Shown: positions 7,845-15,847 of the stretch, one piece after another
Numbering within the stretch: position 1 is the first letter of the stretch
How the letters are laid out: every line of letters starts with the position of its first letter
Source: Planctomycetia bacterium
GTDB lineage: Bacteria > Planctomycetota > Planctomycetia > Pirellulales > PNKZ01
Direction: 5' to 3'
DNA length: 64,000 nt
NCBI GenBank assembly: GCA_021413845.1
Contig: JAIOPP010000156.1
Coordinates: forward strand, 1 to 64,000
Notes under the pieces: generated by a model
What the model was told of the DNA's origin: nothing
Databases searched by the model: none
The model's input: the letters and a program-made list of their open reading frames with translations, nothing else
Position numbers and translations under genes: made by a program

Positions 7845-10412
7845 CTAATGATTAAACAAAAATTCCTTGCTGCTCAGGATGCTCCAATACACGTCTTCCC
7901 ACGCCGCCCGTTTCTCGGCGGCGGAAATGGCGCCGAGCTCTTTCACCAGTCGATCCCGTTCGGCCGGCGTCGGGTTGCGCGAGAGGGCGGCGAGAAAGAC
8001 TTCTTCCAGCATCGCAAGGTCGGTCTTGCCGGCGGCGAGCGCCTTGCCGACGACGTTGTCTTTCGCCTTAAGCTTCTCGTTCATCGTGCCGCCGTTGGAG
8101 ATATGCAGCACTTGCACCATCGTCGGCTGATCGGTTCGCTCGCAAGTGCAAGTGACCAAGCGCTCCGGCCGACCGAAGGTCGACAGAAAGTACGAAGCTG
8201 CCGACGACGAAGGCAACTGCATGGCCCGCCACCCTTCGGGAAAGCCGGTGAAAGGGGTCGGCGTCGAGGTCACGCCGGAAACGGCATCGAGCATGACTTC
8301 GGCCATCAGCCGCTTCGGGTAGTAGCGAGAGTAGAAGCGATCGTCGAGTTTGTTCTCTTCCTCGGGCACGCTACTTCTTTGATACGCGGCCGATTGCAGA
8401 ATGGCTCGCATGAGCGACTTGAGGTGGAACTTATTGTCGACGAGATATTTGGCGGCAGCGTCGAGCAATTCGCCGTTGCTCGGCGGATTCGTGAGTCGCA
8501 GATCGTCGACCGGCTCGACGATTCCGCGGCCGAAAAAGTTGGCCCAGATGCGGTTCGTGATCGCGCGGGCGAAGTATGGGTTCTCCGGTGCGGTGAGCCA
8601 TTTCGCGAGATGGATGCGTCGATCGCGCGGGTCCTCGAGCGCGATCGCTTCCCCATCGAGCGGAGTCGGGGCTCGCGGCTTGCCGGTGAGCGGCTGCACG
8701 AGGTCTCCGGCGACGTCGCTAAAGACGATCGACGATTTGTTCGCCGCATCCGACTTCACGCGGACGCGCGCAAACAGATTCGCCATCGAATAGTATTGGT
8801 CGTTCGTCCACTTTTCGAGCGGGTGATTGTGGCAACGCGCGCAATTGATATTGAGCCCGAGGAAGGCGACCGAGGTGGTCTCTGCGAGATCAAGAGGATC
8901 TTGGTGAAGCAGAAAGTAGTTCGACGCGCCATTTTCGAGATTGCTTCCGGAAGCCGTAACGAGTTCTCGAACCATGGCGTCCCAAGGAGTGTCGGCTTCG
9001 ACGTGGTTGCGCACCCAGGAGTAGTACGACCAGAGCAAAGCTTGGTCTTTGTTATCGGCTGTGCCGAAGCGGAGGCGCTCGCCGTTGACCAAGAGCAGGT
9101 CCGACCATTTATAGGCCCAGTAGTCGATGAACTCGGGACGAGCAAGAATCGCTTCGATGAGTTTGTCGCGTTTCTTCGGATCGGCGTCGGCAAGGAACGT
9201 ACGCGACTCTTCGGCCGTCGGCAAGATGCCGAGCGTGTCGACATACGCACGTCGAATGAACTCGCCATCGGTGCAATGGGCCGAGGGCTTGATGCCGAGG
9301 CTTTGCAGCTTATTAACGATCGAGGCGTCGATGAAGTTATTGCGAGGCGACTTCGCGAAGACTTCCGTCGGGATCTTCGTTTCTTGCGGCACCGTGATCG
9401 ATGCGGTTGCGACCTTGCTCAAGTACCAGGCCGTAACGGCTCCTTCGCCGTAGCCGACCGTGGTGGCAAGCCCTTCGCCGTCGATCTGCACGGCCGATTC
9501 GTTCGCCGAAGTAAACAAGGTCCAACGCGTCACGTCTTCCACACGGCCGTCGGTGAAGTGGGCCTGTACGAGAAGCTGTTGCTTGGCATCTTTTTTCAGC
9601 ACGGCATTACGCGGCAAGATTTCGATCCGTGTGATACGAGCATCTTGCGGCGTCGGGCCAGGCGTGCCGGCGGCGATCCACTCGGAAATGATTTTGTATT
9701 CCAGCGAATCGACACGGAAGCGAAGGCCTCCTTTATGCGCGACGGCACCGGTCGGCTTCGTGAGCAAAAGACTCCGGCCGGGATCGGTCGGTGTGATGCG
9801 TCGGCCGCGGGCCTGTCGCGTGAGAATCGTGTAGTCTCCCTCCGGATCGTAGCCGCGAAGCGAAAGCTTGAAACCGGCCTTGCCGGACTGCGAACCGTGG
9901 CAAGGCCCACTGGTGCAACCGGTCTTGAGCATCACGCTTTCGACATGGTTGCGGAAGCTCCAAACAAAGGGCTTGTCCATGTCGACGACTTTGACTTGAA
10001 CGGACGCTTCCGACTTCGCAGCTTGCTTGTCCATCGAGCCGAGGGTCGCGGTGATCGTCGCCGTGCCGTTGCCGACCGGGATCGCCGTCTGGTTCTCGAT
10101 ACGCAGAACCTTTTCATCGCTCGACTTGAACGAAATCGGGTTCGCCACGGACATGCCGACATACCGACCCTCGACTCGGCTTTCTAAGACGAGCGGCTGG
10201 CGACAGGCGGGGCCGAAGAGCGTAAAGTCGCCCGGCAGGATCTCGAACGTCATCTTCGACGCGGGTGGTGCCAATGATGCCGCCTGCGATGTGCCCGAAG
10301 CAGCGATGGGCTGCGCCGGAGCCGCAGCGAAAGCCTGTTGCGACAACGGTATGAAACCAAAGACGACGGCGGCGAAGACGAGAGGTTGCAGCGCGGTGCG
10401 CAAAGACTTCAT
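7845..10412 (-). CDS. Exported DUF1549/DUF1553 protein with Ig-like domains
   Basis: The product is 855 residues. A signal peptide (ending near AFAAAP) is followed by a Big2-like Ig domain, then the cysteine motif CTSGPCHGS (C-x4-CH), a spacing typical of this planctomycete subfamily, not classical CxxCH. A second Ig-like segment follows. DUF1549 comes next (about residues 360-570, with FIRRAYVDTLGILP and CARCHNHPLEKW), then DUF1553 (about 600-845). The function is unknown; the family is consistently found beside DUF1501 genes. The ATG at 10412 has GGAG about 10 nt upstream; a longer reading frame to 10472 lacks a signal sequence. The DUF1501 partner starts upstream at 11885 and ends 84 nt away. 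Confidence 0.85.
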   Translation of the reverse strand: MKSLRTALQPLVFAAVVFGFIPLSQQAFAAAPAQPIAASGTSQAASLAPPASKMTFEILPGDFTLFGPACRQPLVLESRVEGRYVGMSVANPISFKSSDEKVLRIENQTAIPVGNGTATITATLGSMDKQAAKSEASVQVKVVDMDKPFVWSFRNHVESVMLKTGCTSGPCHGSQSGKAGFKLSLRGYDPEGDYTILTRQARGRRITPTDPGRSLLLTKPTGAVAHKGGLRFRVDSLEYKIISEWIAAGTPGPTPQDARITRIEILPRNAVLKKDAKQQLLVQAHFTDGRVEDVTRWTLFTSANESAVQIDGEGLATTVGYGEGAVTAWYLSKVATASITVPQETKIPTEVFAKSPRNNFIDASIVNKLQSLGIKPSAHCTDGEFIRRAYVDTLGILPTAEESRTFLADADPKKRDKLIEAILARPEFIDYWAYKWSDLLLVNGERLRFGTADNKDQALLWSYYSWVRNHVEADTPWDAMVRELVTASGSNLENGASNYFLLHQDPLDLAETTSVAFLGLNINCARCHNHPLEKWTNDQYYSMANLFARVRVKSDAANKSSIVFSDVAGDLVQPLTGKPRAPTPLDGEAIALEDPRDRRIHLAKWLTAPENPYFARAITNRIWANFFGRGIVEPVDDLRLTNPPSNGELLDAAAKYLVDNKFHLKSLMRAILQSAAYQRSSVPEEENKLDDRFYSRYYPKRLMAEVMLDAVSGVTSTPTPFTGFPEGWRAMQLPSSSAASYFLSTFGRPERLVTCTCERTDQPTMVQVLHISNGGTMNEKLKAKDNVVGKALAAGKTDLAMLEEVFLAALSRNPTPAERDRLVKELGAISAAEKRAAWEDVYWSILSSKEFLFNH

Positions 10413-10496
10413 GCAAACAGACTCCGACGTTTCGCAAGCGCGCGAAACGAATTGGCGGGGCAGGGGCGGCAAACCGACGTGACTTTCAAGCGCGGA

Positions 10497-11885
10497 CTAG
10501 AACAACTCTTTGATCTCGGTCTTGCCCGAGTCGACCAAGGAGAAGGGGCGACCTTGAGGACCGGGCAAATGCGATTCGAGATCGAAGCCGAGCGAATGGA
10601 AGATCGTGCCGACGACTTCGCCCGAATCGACCGGGCGCTCTGCCGGAACGCCGCCGATCTGATCGCTGCGACCGACGACGCGGCCTCCTTGGATACCGCC
10701 GCCGGCGAACTTAACGGTCCAGCACTGCGGCCAATGGTCGCGACCGCCGGCGGGGTTGATGCGCGGCGTTCGCCCGAACTCAGCGAGGTTGCAGACGAGC
10801 GTGTCGTCGAGCATCCCGCGCTGTACGAGGTCTTCGAGCAAAGCGCTGTAGCCTTGATCATAAGCCGGGGCGACGATGTCGCGCATTCCTTCAATCGACG
10901 TAAAAGGCTTCGAGCCGTGGATGTCCCAAGTGATTTCATCGAACACGGTGATGAAGGTGTTCACGGTGACGAAGCGCACTCCGGCCTCGATGAGTCGGCG
11001 GGCCAGCAAACAACTTTGGCCGAAGCGGTTCAGGCCGTACCGCTCGCGAACTTTTTGCGGCTCTTTCGAGAGATCGAAAGCATCGCGGGCTTGCGTGCTC
11101 GTCATCAATCGGAATGCGGACTCGAAGCTGCTATCGAGGAGTTGAGCGTCGGCCGTGGCTTCGAAATTCTTCACCGTGTCGTCGACGATCGAGCGCAAGC
11201 GACGGCGACGATCAAGCCGTGCCGTACCGATCTCGGTCGGCGGGAGCATGTCGGGAACTTTGAAGTTCGGTTGCGAAGGATCGGCCATCAGCGCAAACGG
11301 ATCGTGCGCCTTACCGAGGAAGCCTGCGTCTTGTCCATGCGGTAAGTTGCCGCCGGTGCGACCCATAGGCTCGGGAAGGATGACGTGCGCCGGCAAGTCG
11401 GTACGCCGGCCCATCAAGTAACTGGTCACGCAACCGGCATGCGGTGTGTTGATACCGCCGGTGAAGAGGCGGCCGGTCTGCATCATCTGGTGACCGGTGT
11501 CGTGTACGGCGGCGGCCGTGTGATAGCACGATCGGACAAGAGAAAACTTATCCGCGTGCTTCGCCATCAGCGGAAAGATTTCCGAAATCTGAATGTCGGG
11601 CGAGTTCGTGGCGATCGGCTTGAAAGGGCCGCGGATTTCGCTGGGAGCGTCCGGCTTCATGTCCCAAGTATCGACTTGGCTCGGGGCACCGAGATTGAAG
11701 ATCATGATGACGGAGCGTTTGTCGTTGCCCGGCTTCGCGGCGGCAACGGCTTTCGCGCGGGCTTCGGCCGCGGCAAGATCGGCCAGCGTAAGGCCGATGG
11801 CGCCGAGCGAGCCGGCTTGGAGAAAGTCGCGCCGCGTGACGCCGCTGCAAGTACGAGTGGATCCGTCGCCCGTGATGCGCAACAT
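10497..11885 (-). CDS. DUF1501 protein with Tat-type signal
   Basis: The 462-residue product is a member of the DUF1501 family, structurally related to sulfatases/alkaline phosphatases. The N-terminus has a twin-arginine motif TRRDFLQAG and a hydrophobic segment, so it is likely exported folded. Family blocks visible are VIMIFNLGAPSQVDTWDMKP, LVRSCYHTAAAVHDTGHQ and the C-terminal NLAEFGRTPRINPAGGRDHWPQ. No substrate is known for the family. The start at ATG 11885 is supported by GGGAG 9 nt upstream; the frame stays open to 12020 but only as a Cys-rich, uncharacteristic extension. It is the first gene of this block and diverges from the regulator at 12169. Confidence 0.88.
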   Translation of the reverse strand: MLRITGDGSTRTCSGVTRRDFLQAGSLGAIGLTLADLAAAEARAKAVAAAKPGNDKRSVIMIFNLGAPSQVDTWDMKPDAPSEIRGPFKPIATNSPDIQISEIFPLMAKHADKFSLVRSCYHTAAAVHDTGHQMMQTGRLFTGGINTPHAGCVTSYLMGRRTDLPAHVILPEPMGRTGGNLPHGQDAGFLGKAHDPFALMADPSQPNFKVPDMLPPTEIGTARLDRRRRLRSIVDDTVKNFEATADAQLLDSSFESAFRLMTSTQARDAFDLSKEPQKVRERYGLNRFGQSCLLARRLIEAGVRFVTVNTFITVFDEITWDIHGSKPFTSIEGMRDIVAPAYDQGYSALLEDLVQRGMLDDTLVCNLAEFGRTPRINPAGGRDHWPQCWTVKFAGGGIQGGRVVGRSDQIGGVPAERPVDSGEVVGTIFHSLGFDLESHLPGPQGRPFSLVDSGKTEIKELF

Positions 11886-12062
11886 GCAGAGAACTCCCAA
11901 GAAAGCAGAGGCGTTTCGAGACGGTTCGGCGGCAGATTCAGGAATGGAGCAGGGCGAGGCGTGACAGCAAAAACACGCCTCTTCAAAACCCAACTTTGCG
12001 GTGGTATGGCAGCCTATCAAGACTAGCGTCGATTATCGATCCGAGCGAGGGAAAAGTCAAAC

Positions 12063-12080
12063 CAGTTTGAAACCGAACTG
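12063..12080. promoter_or_regulatory. Candidate operator dyad CAGTT-N8-AACTG
   Basis: This inverted repeat lies between the divergent DUF1501 gene and the GntR/LacI-type regulator. It overlaps a smaller palindrome GTTTGAAAC, and a TATGAT hexamer (a possible -10) sits just to its right. The position would suit a regulator site; binding is inferred only. Confidence 0.35.
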
Positions 12081-12093
12081 ATATGATATAGAT

Positions 12094-12115
12094 GTCGATT
12101 TTCAGCGAAATCGAC
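12094..12115. promoter_or_regulatory. Candidate operator dyad GTCGATTT-N6-AAATCGAC
   Basis: This is a perfect 8+8 inverted repeat with a 6-nt spacer, 54 nt upstream of the regulator start and about 210 nt upstream of the divergent DUF1501 gene. GntR-type dimers bind dyads of about this size, so autoregulation and control of the DUF1501 block is a reasonable inference. A transcript hairpin is the alternative. Confidence 0.45.
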
Positions 12116-12168
12116 CTGTCTACGAATGACTTTTCCCTTCCCGTCTCGGAAACGCGGCTCCTAAGCAA

Positions 12169-13197
12169 ATGTCTTTGCGACGCACCGAAAAAGTCGATCA
12201 AGTGCGACAACAGCTGATCGATCGAATTCATAACGGATTCTTCCGCGCAGGGGATCGATTTCTCTCGAATCGCGAGACGGCCGATCAGTTCGGCATCAGT
12301 TATCAAACGGCACATCGATTGATCGTCGAACTTTGCGGCGAAGGGATGCTCGAACGGAGACCGAAGTCGGGCACGTACGTTCCCGGAGACAAGACGAAAC
12401 TCGTCGGCGTGCAATTATTGTTTCATCCACGCGCTGCGCAGGCTGGGAGCTTCGGCTCGAAGTTGCTGACGCTTCTGCAACGGAAGCTCGAAGCGGAAGG
12501 GATCGATATGACCTGCGATCTCTATGCGAAGAAACCGAAGCCCGCAACCAACCGATTGCCGATCATTTGGGAAATGACGGAAATGACGGCTGCCTGCACG
12601 GCGCGGCAAGTGCCCGCCATACTGATTAACCAGCGTGCGGCCTCGGGCTTGGAGTCGCTGTATGTCGATAGCGTGTCGACCGATGACTTCTCCGGGGGCG
12701 TGTGCGCGGCGCAAGTGCTCGGCGAACGGGTGAAAAAGAAGCGTGGGTTCACGGCCGTATCAGGACCGGAGGGAGACTCGCGCAGCAACTTACGCTTGCA
12801 AGGTTTCTTGAGCGTGTTGCCGGCTAACGTCGTTTGTGCGGGGAACTGGTTTTTCGATCAAGGCTACGCCGCTGCCGAACAAATTTTGAAAAGCGCGAAG
12901 GCCGGGATCTTTTGCGTGAACGACCAGCTCGCGTCGGGCGTGCTGCAATGGTGCGTCGATCATAGTCGGAGTTGCCCACCGATCGTCGGCTTCGACGACG
13001 CCCCCGTCGCCGAAAAATGGAACCTCACGACCATCAGCTTGCCGTGGGAAGAGATGCTCGACGGGGTTGTGAGGATCGCGAAGCTCCGGCTGACCAGCGA
13101 CCGCTCGGCGAGCTCGCACCAGATGTTTCACCCGCGGCCGATACTAAGACGGCTGGACCGACGAGAGCCGAACGCGGAGCAGACTGACGGCGCGTAA
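12169..13197 (+). CDS. GntR-type transcriptional regulator with LacI-like effector domain
   Basis: The 342-residue protein begins with a winged-helix GntR domain (about residues 6-75): NGFFRAGDRFLSNRETADQF, then GISYQTAHRLIVELCGEGML, ending in GTYVPGD. The remainder resembles a LacI/periplasmic-binding-protein effector domain: ILINQRA, VDSVSTDDFSGG, AGIFCVNDQLASGVL and PPIVGFDDAPVAE fit that fold. AraR-type sugar-responsive repressors have this arrangement. The ligand is unknown; a carbohydrate is likely by family. It is divergent from the DUF1501/DUF1549/WD40 block, which makes that block the obvious target. No strong Shine-Dalgarno sequence precedes the ATG. Confidence 0.85.
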   Translation: MSLRRTEKVDQVRQQLIDRIHNGFFRAGDRFLSNRETADQFGISYQTAHRLIVELCGEGMLERRPKSGTYVPGDKTKLVGVQLLFHPRAAQAGSFGSKLLTLLQRKLEAEGIDMTCDLYAKKPKPATNRLPIIWEMTEMTAACTARQVPAILINQRAASGLESLYVDSVSTDDFSGGVCAAQVLGERVKKKRGFTAVSGPEGDSRSNLRLQGFLSVLPANVVCAGNWFFDQGYAAAEQILKSAKAGIFCVNDQLASGVLQWCVDHSRSCPPIVGFDDAPVAEKWNLTTISLPWEEMLDGVVRIAKLRLTSDRSASSHQMFHPRPILRRLDRREPNAEQTDGA

Positions 13198-13228
13198 TTG
13201 CATGGCGTCGGGGCGGTGGCATGAAACG

Positions 13229-13264
13229 AAAAAACCCTTCGCCGCTCGAAAGCGACGAAGGGTT
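13229..13264 (-). terminator. Intrinsic terminator after Flp pilin 1
   Basis: The stem AACCCTTCG/CGAAGGGTT (13233-13241 with 13256-13264) encloses an inner GCT/AGC pair. Read on the minus strand it is followed by a run of T, the classic intrinsic terminator form, 70 nt past the stop of the pilin gene at 13335. Confidence 0.75.
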
Positions 13265-13334
13265 CGTGGATCGATTGCCATGCCGCACCGGCTGGCAGCG
13301 GTCTGCCTACGGTAATCGGCACGAATGGCTTCGA

Positions 13335-13517
13335 CTAGCTAGCCGAGGTCAACGAGCTGGAGACCTTCGAGAAGGTAGCGTTGGCGTTGGTGCCGAGCGA
13401 TTGAATCGTCGTCAAGCAGACCACCACGATCAAAGCCAACATCACCGCGTATTCCACGGCCGTCGGGCCGTCTTCCGACTTCAAAAACTTCTGGATCTTC
13501 AAGGCGAATGTCTTCAT
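13335..13517 (-). CDS. Flp/Fap-type pilin, copy 1
   Basis: This 60-residue type IVb (Flp) prepilin has a short basic leader MKTFALKIQKFLKSEDG, a prepilin-peptidase site after Gly17, Glu at +5 of PTAVEYAVML, and a hydrophobic assembly helix (LALIVVVCL). After export and cleavage it would form Tad-type fimbriae at the cell surface. The Tad machinery is not in this window. It differs from copy 3 at only one residue (Ser/Gly near the C-terminus), and the DNA is almost identical, which points to recent duplication or gene conversion. Confidence 0.9.
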   Translation of the reverse strand: MKTFALKIQKFLKSEDGPTAVEYAVMLALIVVVCLTTIQSLGTNANATFSKVSSSLTSAS

Positions 13518-13631
13518 GATTGCGTCTCCGCGAAAAAAGCTTTTAACGCCGGCGTCGAAGTGAAAGTTCTACGACGTAGCGGCAAGTGATAAAGTGCCGA
13601 GCGATTGATTTCGTCGTCGCATCGACTCGTA

Positions 13632-13650
13632 CAATGCAAACCTAGGTCGG
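13632..13650 (-). repeat. Shared 19-nt element upstream of Flp pilin 1
   Basis: CAATGCAAACCTAGGTCGG (plus strand) matches 14878-14896 at 18 of 19 positions. The core CCTAGG is palindromic. It lies 115 nt upstream of the pilin 1 start, so a regulatory or leader role is possible. Confidence 0.5.
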
Positions 13651-13695
13651 ATCGCGAGCTCGTCAAATTTCGACGAACATTTTTTCTCAAGTCGT

Positions 13696-13878
13696 TCAAC
13701 TGGCGCTTGTAAGCGACGTCGAGACTTTAGAAAACGTGGTGTTGGCGTTCGTGCCGAGTGTGCGAATCGTGGTCAGACACACGACGACGATCAGCGCCAA
13801 CATCACGGCGTATTCCACGGCCGTCGGACCATCCTCGGAGCGGATAAAGGACTGAATTTTCTTGACTAGCTTATGCAT
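13696..13878 (-). CDS. Flp/Fap-type pilin, copy 2
   Basis: The product is 60 residues if it starts at MHKLVKKIQSF, in register with the other two copies; a start 15 nt earlier would add five residues, and neither start has a clear Shine-Dalgarno sequence. It has the same architecture: basic leader, cleavage after DG, Glu at +5 and a hydrophobic helix. It is the most diverged copy (for example RTLGTNANTTF where the others have QSLGTNANATF), so it is probably the older paralogue. No convincing terminator follows its stop. Confidence 0.88.
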   Translation of the reverse strand: MHKLVKKIQSFIRSEDGPTAVEYAVMLALIVVVCLTTIRTLGTNANTTFSKVSTSLTSAS

Positions 13879-14222
13879 AGGAAAGACACCCATAACTTTT
13901 CGGAAAGGAATCTCGGTCGATCAGGTGCGATCCTCCTTAGGGAGTTGGCACACCAAACCGTATGTCGCATTTTTCTGCACGGCGGCGAAAAACAGTGCCT
14001 TTGCGGAAAATTGCCATGAAAAAAGCCCGCGACAACTTGACGCGGTCAGAAAAATAAGCCTTTGCTGTGCCGAGCTCTTTCGATCGAGAGATGTTGTGTG
14101 AACGGCTCCGGCCGTAAACGAAAGAAGCCCTCGTCGCTACGTGAGCGACGAGGGCTAGGACTGTGATAGAAATCGCGAGCCGCTACGAAAAGCGACCCAC
14201 GGATGAATGCTGCATATCGGCT
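13879..14222. other. Intergenic region between pilin copies 2 and 3
   Basis: These 344 nt hold the terminator of pilin 3 (14121-14156) and presumably the promoter of pilin 2. A poly-T/A-rich patch lies around 13965-14050. No coding sequence with plausible composition was seen, and the short open frame 13862-14101 has no recognisable features. Confidence 0.5.
14121..14156 (-). terminator. Intrinsic terminator after Flp pilin 3
   Basis: A perfect 13-bp stem, AGCCCTCGTCGCT with AGCGACGAGGGCT (14126-14138 and 14144-14156), has a 5-nt loop. On the minus strand it is followed by TTCTTTCG. It sits 67 nt past the pilin 3 stop. Confidence 0.7.
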
Positions 14223-14405
14223 TTAGCTAGCCGAGGTCAAGGAACCGGAGACCTTGGAGAAGGTGGCGTTGGCGTTGGTGCCGAGCGATTGAATCGTCGT
14301 CAAGCAGACCACCACGATCAAAGCCAACATCACCGCGTATTCCACGGCCGTCGGGCCGTCTTCCGACTTCAAAAACTTCTGGATCTTCAATGCGAATGTC
14401 TTCAT
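14223..14405 (-). CDS. Flp/Fap-type pilin, copy 3
   Basis: The 60-residue Flp prepilin is nearly identical to copy 1 in both protein and DNA; most differences are clustered in the last 15 codons. The leader ends in SEDG, followed by PTAVEYAVML with Glu at +5. The ATG at 14405 has CGGAG about 9 nt upstream; the frame is open to 14570 but the extension is not pilin-like. It has its own hairpin terminator, so each copy may be an independent transcript. Confidence 0.9.
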   Translation of the reverse strand: MKTFALKIQKFLKSEDGPTAVEYAVMLALIVVVCLTTIQSLGTNANATFSKVSGSLTSAS

Positions 14406-15084
14406 GGTGTGAGCTCCGGGATTGTTCGGAACGTCTTCGGGCCGGTGGATCTTCGGCCAAGATCGAGACGCTCCTAAGGAAGTTGACAAACTCGGAGCAT
14501 CGTCGAACGCACGAGGCGATGAACCTCGACGAACGACATGCTCCGACCGCATCAGCAGTTCCTCTCGCATCTCCCACGACCGAAGCGAGGCGACGAATTC
14601 CGAAGCTGCAAGAGCGACGAAACGACGTCGTAAACCTTTCGGTAACCGGGCCGCCGTCGCAACGTATTGCGCCGGCCCCTGGCTTTGCGTCCCGGCCTTG
14701 CGACCGGTTTGCCCTTTCGAGGATGTGGAGGTCTTCGCCTAGCCGCGATACGCTCGACGATGCCGGCGGGTCGCCCCGACGACATCGAGAGGCCGAAGCC
14801 TCGGCATCGAAACGGATCGCGTAGCCGGTTGCGAAACCAGCTTGCGACCAAGCACATCTCAACGAAACACCCGGCCGCAATGAAAACCTAGGTCGGGAAA
14901 TCGAGGAGTCAAATGACTACACCGAAATTTACGCATGAGATCGACATAGTCGCAAAATCCGAACTTCGTTCTAATACATTAAGCTCCGAGAATCGCAACG
15001 TAGTCTTTCTTGCACCATTGCGCGTATCACCTTGTTGCCGAATCGCCGCAGCGTCTACTTTCCGAAGCATCGTTGATCGCGAAA
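14406..15084. other. Intergenic region upstream of pilin 3 and the cyclase-like gene
   Basis: In these 679 nt the short frames on both strands have no recognisable protein features. The only structure noted is the 19-nt element at 14878-14896, shared with the region ahead of pilin 1. The promoter of pilin 3 (leftward) and of the cyclase-like gene (rightward) must lie here, but no clear hexamers were recognised. Confidence 0.45.
14878..14896 (-). repeat. Shared 19-nt element upstream of Flp pilin 3
   Basis: CAATGAAAACCTAGGTCGG differs from the copy at 13632-13650 at one position. It lies 473 nt upstream of the pilin 3 start, much farther than the equivalent element at pilin 1, and about 190 nt from the cyclase-like gene on the other strand. 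Confidence 0.5.
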
Positions 15085-15847
15085 ATGACTTGGCTCGATG
15101 ACATTCTCGATTCTCTCTCGCACAAAGATCGTTGGGGCTATCGCCTCGGCGAGCTTCCGGCCGCCGAACCGTTGGCGTTGGCCGCACTGGCATTGCTCGG
15201 CCACGATCGCCATGCCGAAGCGAAACCGCTCTTGGAAAAGCTTTGCGAGCTCCAGGCCGGCACCGGTGCGCTCGGCATCTTTCAAGGCATGGGCGATCCG
15301 CACTGGGGTACGGCACACGCCATCTTGGCTTGGTCCGCGGCCTTGAACTCCACGAAGCTCGACTCCTCCCTGCGCGATCGGTTGCCTTTGTTTCATGGCT
15401 CTACGCGCGGCGGGAATGCAAGCGCATCCGCGCGCATATGAGGCCGTTCGCCTCATGCTGGATCGCATCCTCCCTGCCGGCGGCTGCAACTACGGCAACA
15501 CCTTCGTGCTTGGGCAAACTCTTCGTCCGCACATCCAGCCGACGGGCATCATGCTCATGGCACTCGGCGGTGTCGACGACGGTAACGAGCGTATCGTGAA
15601 AAGCGTGCAGTGGCTCGATGGCGCGATCGACGCTCAAACCACGACCGCTTCGCTCGCCTTCGCACTCTTAGGCCTCGCCGCAAACGGCCGCGAACGAGCC
15701 GGTGCCGAGAAGCTATTGGAAGCGGCGCTGAACAAGCCGACGAGTGCGCTCGGTGCCGCTCTTCCGCGCCGCTCCTTGGCCGCCCTGGCCGTGCTCGGCA
15801 AGCGCTCTCCTTTGGTAACGCTAGGGCGTGAAGGAGTCGCGCCATGA
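15085..15847 (+). pseudogene. Squalene-cyclase/prenyltransferase-repeat-like gene with two frame lesions
   Basis: Two overlapping frames encode one protein. The first (15085 onward; MTWLDDILDSLSHKDRWGYR, ALAALALLGHDRHAEAKPLL, GIFQGMGDPHWGTAHAILAW) shows alpha-helical repeats like those of the prenyltransferase/squalene-oxidase superfamily. The last third (PRAYEAVRLMLDRILPAGGC, NYGNTFVLGQTLRP, TGIMLMALGG) is in another frame. Between them, frame 3 supplies VAFVSWL, so the original reading is RDR-VAFVSWL-LRAAGMQ with one base missing near 15379-15381 and another near 15399-15401. This is either a broken gene or two sequencing errors. The stop overlaps the ATG of the DUF362 gene (ATGA), so the pair was translationally coupled. 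The start is uncertain; 15010 is an alternative. Confidence 0.7.

Noticed and set aside
7848-10187. 779-codon open frame opposite the DUF1549/DUF1553 gene
   Set aside because: It is a shadow of a well-supported minus-strand gene, with no signal, motif or ribosome site. The same holds for 5748-7562, 38232-39686, 45652-46740 and 57231-58184.
14913-15101. 62-codon frame in the pilin/cyclase spacer
   Set aside because: It has no recognisable protein pattern and overlaps the start of the cyclase-like gene.
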